Shown here piece by piece: positions 7,141-9,818 of a stretch of 9,818 bases of DNA. Where the stretch lies: contig CAZYUW010000009.1 in the NCBI GenBank assembly GCA_964650685.1, positions 1-9,818 on the forward strand, given 5' to 3'. A program made the translations under genes and the position numbers. Below the pieces are notes generated by a model. That model saw nothing but the letters and a program-made list of their open reading frames with translations. It did not search any database and had not been told where the DNA came from. Each line of letters begins with the position of its first letter. The first letter of the stretch is position 1. The stretch is from Nitratifractor sp964650685. Lineage in GTDB: Bacteria; Campylobacterota; Campylobacteria; Campylobacterales; Sulfurovaceae.

Positions 7141-8442
7141 ATGAGCAAAAAACTGTATATCGAGACACTCGGCTGCGCGATGAATGTCAGAGACAGCGAG
7201 CACATCGTCGCCGAGCTCTGCGAAAAAGACGATTATGAGTTGAGCGACAGAGTGGAAGATGCCGATCTGCTCATAATCAACACATGCTCGGTCAGAGAAA
7301 AGCCTGTATCGAAACTCTTTTCGGAACTGGGTGTCTTCAGAGACAGAAAAAAGAGTGGAGCCAGGATAGGCGTAACCGGCTGTACGGCGAGCCATCTCGG
7401 TGAAGAGATCATCAAGAGGGCACCCTATGTGGATTTCGTGCTGGGCGCGAGAAATGTATCCAAAATACGGGATGTGAGTCGGCGCCACCATGCTGTAGAG
7501 GTGGAGATATCCCACGACGACAGCACCTATATCTTCGGAGAGTACAGAAGCAACCCCTACAAGGCCATGGTAAACATAACGATCGGATGTGACAAGAGGT
7601 GCACCTTTTGTATCGTTCCATCCACCAGAGGCGAAGAGATCTCGATACCACCAGATCTGATACTCGCCGAAATAGAAAGGGCCGTAGAATCCGGGGCCAG
7701 AGAGGTCACGCTGCTGGGACAGAATGTGAACAATTACGGCAGACGATTCGGTTCGGCAAAATACGATATAGACAACTTCACCTCTCTGCTCGTGAAGATT
7801 TCCGAGATCAAGGGACTGGAGAGGATACGATTCACATCCCCCCATCCGCTGCATATGGACGATGAGTTTCTGAACGAGTTCGCAAGAAACCAAAAGATAT
7901 GCCCTCAGATCCATGTGCCCCTCCAGAGTGGTTCTACCCAAATACTCAAACGCATGAAGAGAGGCTACTCCAAAGAGTGGTTCCTCGACAGATGTGAGAA
8001 GATCCGTGATATGGTGCCCGGCGTAAGTATATCGACAGATATAATCGTGGGCTTTCCGGGAGAGAGCGACAAAGATTTCGACGACACCATGGATGTATTG
8101 GAGAGGGTCAGATTCGATCAGCTTTTTTCATTCAGATACTCTCCCCGTCCGCTGACCGCTGCGGCCGAATATGAAGACAGGGTTCCGGACGAGACAGCCT
8201 CCGAGAGGCTCTCCATACTGCAAAAAAGACACGACGAGATAGTGGACGAAATAATGTCCACCCAAACAGGGAAAGTGCACGAGGTGCTTTTCGAAGAGCT
8301 CAGAAGCGACTCTCAGGTATCGGGACGCAGCGGTGACGGCAGACTGGTGACGGTCAGAGGCAGTGAAGAGCTGCTCGGAGAGATAAAGAAGGTCAAAATC
8401 ACGAAAGCGCTCAGAAGATCACTCGAGGGCGAGATCCTCTAA
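7141..8442 (+). CDS. miaB: tRNA-2-methylthio-N6-dimethylallyladenosine synthase MiaB
   Basis: MiaB is a radical-SAM enzyme that adds a methylthio group at C2 of i6A37 in tRNAs reading codons that start with U; it acts after MiaA. The 433 residues are of full family length. The N-terminal methylthiotransferase domain carries cluster ligands Cys12, Cys49 and Cys81; the radical-SAM CxxxCxxC is Cys150, Cys154 and Cys157 in GCDKRCTFCIVPSTRG. Further marks are LLGQNVNNYG, HVPLQSGS and STDIIVGFPGE. A TRAM RNA-binding domain covers about 376-433. The LLGQNVNNYG motif and the TRAM sequence argue for MiaB rather than RimO or MtaB. It follows the HP0268-like gene by 19 bases with a weak ribosome site, suggesting the same transcript. 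Its TAA stop interlocks with the TAG of the opposing tilS gene. Confidence 0.95.
   Translation: MSKKLYIETLGCAMNVRDSEHIVAELCEKDDYELSDRVEDADLLIINTCSVREKPVSKLFSELGVFRDRKKSGARIGVTGCTASHLGEEIIKRAPYVDFVLGARNVSKIRDVSRRHHAVEVEISHDDSTYIFGEYRSNPYKAMVNITIGCDKRCTFCIVPSTRGEEISIPPDLILAEIERAVESGAREVTLLGQNVNNYGRRFGSAKYDIDNFTSLLVKISEIKGLERIRFTSPHPLHMDDEFLNEFARNQKICPQIHVPLQSGSTQILKRMKRGYSKEWFLDRCEKIRDMVPGVSISTDIIVGFPGESDKDFDDTMDVLERVRFDQLFSFRYSPRPLTAAAEYEDRVPDETASERLSILQKRHDEIVDEIMSTQTGKVHEVLFEELRSDSQVSGRSGDGRLVTVRGSEELLGEIKKVKITKALRRSLEGEIL
8413..8440 (-). other. Possible RNA hairpin at the end of tilS
   Basis: On the minus strand AGAGGATC (8440-8433) can pair with GATCTTCT (8420-8413), eight pairs including one G-U, around a 12-base loop. 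It starts at the tilS stop codon and lies inside the miaB 3' end. No U-run follows, so it is not a standard intrinsic terminator; it may protect the tilS 3' end or be accidental. Confidence 0.25.
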
Positions 8443-9500
8443 TACCGCTTCAGTACCGCCTCTATACTTCCGATATCTATCGACTGGGCAAAACAGTACG
8501 GCCTGACTTTTGGCGGAATCCCGATGCGTCTGCACCGCTCTTTGAACTCCTTGCTCATGACAATGTTTTTCAAAAAAGGCGAGATGAAGAGGTATCCATC
8601 TCTCTCATCTATCGCCCACTTTCGTCCGGCGACCGTCGAACGCCCACCATCCAGAACCTCTCTCTCCGAAGCGCTCAGACAATACCCAAGACCCTTCAGC
8701 GCTCTGTCGGCCGCCGCAGACGCGAGCGCAGCACTCCCAAGACGAACAACCCTCAGATCCTTTTGTGAAAAAACGGTTTCGGACATACTCTCCAGAACCG
8801 AACACTCCCTCTCGAGATAGCGAAAAGATCTGAGTATGCCGCGGGAGTAATGAGCTATCAGCTCATCGCTGAAAGAGCTTCTGAATCTGTTGCGTTCATA
8901 TGAAAAGTCTTTGTTGCTGCCGTCCTCGAAATAGCTGATGCCGTTGGTGTGCAGGTAGTTCAGCAGAGTTTTTTTGTCGCACTCCAGAAGCGGTCTGCAG
9001 AGCGTATATTCACGACCTCCTTCGGTCACTCGTTCGTCGGTTTTTCTCATTCCTGCCAGAGAGCAGACTCCCGCTCCCCTGACGAGGCGCATCAGCATCC
9101 ACTCCATGCGATCGTTCAGGTGGTGAGCTGTCAAAAGAAGATCGTAACCGTGGCTCTCTACGAGAGACTCAAAGAAGGCATAACGAAACTCTCTCGCTTT
9201 CGCCTCGAATCCACTGCTCCAGGAGGGAGCGTGCGCTACATGAAACTCTATACCGAATCTGTCACAAAGCTCTCTGGCGCCGGACTCTTCGGCATCGGAT
9301 TCCTCTCTGGTGTGATAGTTGACAAGAGCGGCGGCAAAAGTGACACCCTGCTCCAACAGTAGATGAAAAAGAGCACTGGAATCCACCCCCGCCGAAAATG
9401 CCAAAAGGGGCTTTTTGTAAGACGACAGCATCTGTGTCAGATCGGGCAGTACGACGCTGTCGTCTCCGCCGATCTTCGAAAAATCACTTTTTTCTATCAT
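8439..9500 (-). CDS. tilS: tRNA(Ile)-lysidine synthase TilS
   Basis: TilS attaches lysine to C34 of the CAU-anticodon tRNA-Ile using ATP, so that it reads AUA codons instead of AUG; this matters here because ATA is used often in these genes. The 353 residues hold an N-terminal PP-loop ATPase domain with AFSAGVDSSALF around 34-45, where the usual SGG reads SAG; then LLTAHHLNDRMEWML at 122-136, CRPLLE at 168-173 and DGSNKDFSYERNRFR at 193-207. The chain is shorter than E. coli TilS (about 430), so the C-terminal domain is reduced or absent. The ATG at 9500 lies inside the end of rimO and has a strong ribosome site, GGAGAGAG at 9506-9513, 5 bases away; Met24 lacks one. It overlaps rimO by 17 bases, so the two are cotranscribed, and its stop overlaps miaB by 4 bases tail-to-tail. 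Confidence 0.94.
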   Translation of the reverse strand: MIEKSDFSKIGGDDSVVLPDLTQMLSSYKKPLLAFSAGVDSSALFHLLLEQGVTFAAALVNYHTREESDAEESGARELCDRFGIEFHVAHAPSWSSGFEAKAREFRYAFFESLVESHGYDLLLTAHHLNDRMEWMLMRLVRGAGVCSLAGMRKTDERVTEGGREYTLCRPLLECDKKTLLNYLHTNGISYFEDGSNKDFSYERNRFRSSFSDELIAHYSRGILRSFRYLERECSVLESMSETVFSQKDLRVVRLGSAALASAAADRALKGLGYCLSASEREVLDGGRSTVAGRKWAIDERDGYLFISPFLKNIVMSKEFKERCRRIGIPPKVRPYCFAQSIDIGSIEAVLKRY

Positions 9501-9818
9501 GGATTCTCTCTCCGTGGGAGCCCATGATCGTCGCTAGAAGCCTATCCCCCGCGCGTCCGGTTATCTTCGCTTCGTACACCTTTCCCGTCTCGAGAGAAAA
9601 CCCGCCGGGATCGTTTATCAGTATCTCGCCGTCAATCTCCGGGGCCCAACTGAGAGGACGGGCACTGAGTAGAAATTCGTGCTCGTCGCTGACTCCGTCA
9701 ACGACCACTTCCATCTCTCTGCCGAGCATCCGATCCAGGGATCTCTCCACAGATCTCGAAGCGATATCGGCCAAAATCGCGGTTCTCTCTTCGACCACTT
9801 CCGGTGGAAGCTGCTCCA
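9484..9818 (-). CDS. rimO: Ribosomal protein S12 methylthiotransferase RimO (C-terminal part)
   Basis: Only the last 111 codons are in the window; the radical-SAM core and start are beyond the right edge, so the frame is open to 9818. RimO methylthiolates a conserved aspartate of ribosomal protein S12 near the decoding centre. The visible part holds the helical stretch VVEERTAILADIAS that ends the radical-SAM region and a TRAM domain with WAPEIDGEILIND, whose APEIDG motif is typical of RimO and differs from MiaB. Its TGA (9484-9486) lies 14 bases inside the tilS reading frame, and the tilS ribosome site is within rimO codons, so translation of tilS is probably coupled. With the core unseen, identity rests on the TRAM motif and gene order; I recall rimO-tilS adjacency in Campylobacter. 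Confidence 0.85.
   Translation of the reverse strand, partial: EQLPPEVVEERTAILADIASRSVERSLDRMLGREMEVVVDGVSDEHEFLLSARPLSWAPEIDGEILINDPGGFSLETGKVYEAKITGRAGDRLLATIMGSHGERIHDRKK
9506..9513 (-). promoter_or_regulatory. Shine-Dalgarno of tilS inside the rimO coding region
   Basis: The minus strand reads GGAGAGAG, 5 bases before the tilS ATG at 9500. It supports this start and shows that ribosomes can load on tilS from within rimO. Confidence 0.65.

Noticed and set aside
7114..7941. Minus-strand open frame of 275 codons opposite miaB
   Set aside because: Antisense shadow; all conserved cysteines and motifs belong to the plus-strand product.
1..9818. CRISPR array, insertion sequence, toxin-antitoxin pair or phage island
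   Set aside because: No regularly spaced repeats, transposase motifs, terminal inverted repeats or composition break; all long genes are recognisable chromosomal families.

Overview
This window reads as ordinary chromosomal housekeeping DNA from a member of the Campylobacterota (formerly Epsilonproteobacteria). The main reasons are a short NusA without C-terminal acidic repeats, a short TilS, a small protein resembling Helicobacter HP0268 placed directly before miaB, promoters with a good -10 box but little -35, and heavy use of AGA and ATA codons. Base composition looks fairly balanced, unlike AT-rich Campylobacter and Helicobacter, so a free-living relative of the Sulfurovum/Nitratifractor kind is plausible. 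That genus-level guess is inference.

Layout, left to right. Positions 1-2584 (minus strand) hold a two-gene unit: a membrane-anchored DUF945/YdgA-like protein followed 4 bases later by a glutamine-dependent asparagine synthetase that runs off the left edge. A divergent promoter region (about 2585-2775) separates it from topA (DNA topoisomerase I) and a YfcE-type metallophosphoesterase, a tightly spaced plus-strand pair (2776-5512). nusA lies tail-to-tail with that pair (5522-6655, minus). A second divergent region (6656-6881) carries a good sigma-70-type promoter for a plus-strand pair, the HP0268-like small protein and miaB (6882-8442). Converging on miaB from the right are tilS (8439-9500, minus) and the 3' end of rimO (9484 to the window edge, minus), which overlap each other.

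Functionally, the right half is an information-processing neighbourhood. NusA acts in transcription elongation and termination. MiaB, TilS and RimO modify, respectively, tRNA position 37, tRNA-Ile position 34 and ribosomal protein S12, all close to the decoding site. The left half combines asparagine synthesis, supercoiling control and two accessory proteins of unknown detailed role.

I see no mobile element, CRISPR array, tRNA, rRNA, prophage or defence island, and no convincing sign of a new biological system. The points most worth checking are the likely TTG start of nusA, the DUF945-asnB pairing, the HP0268-like protein before miaB, and the crowded convergent gene ends without clear terminators.
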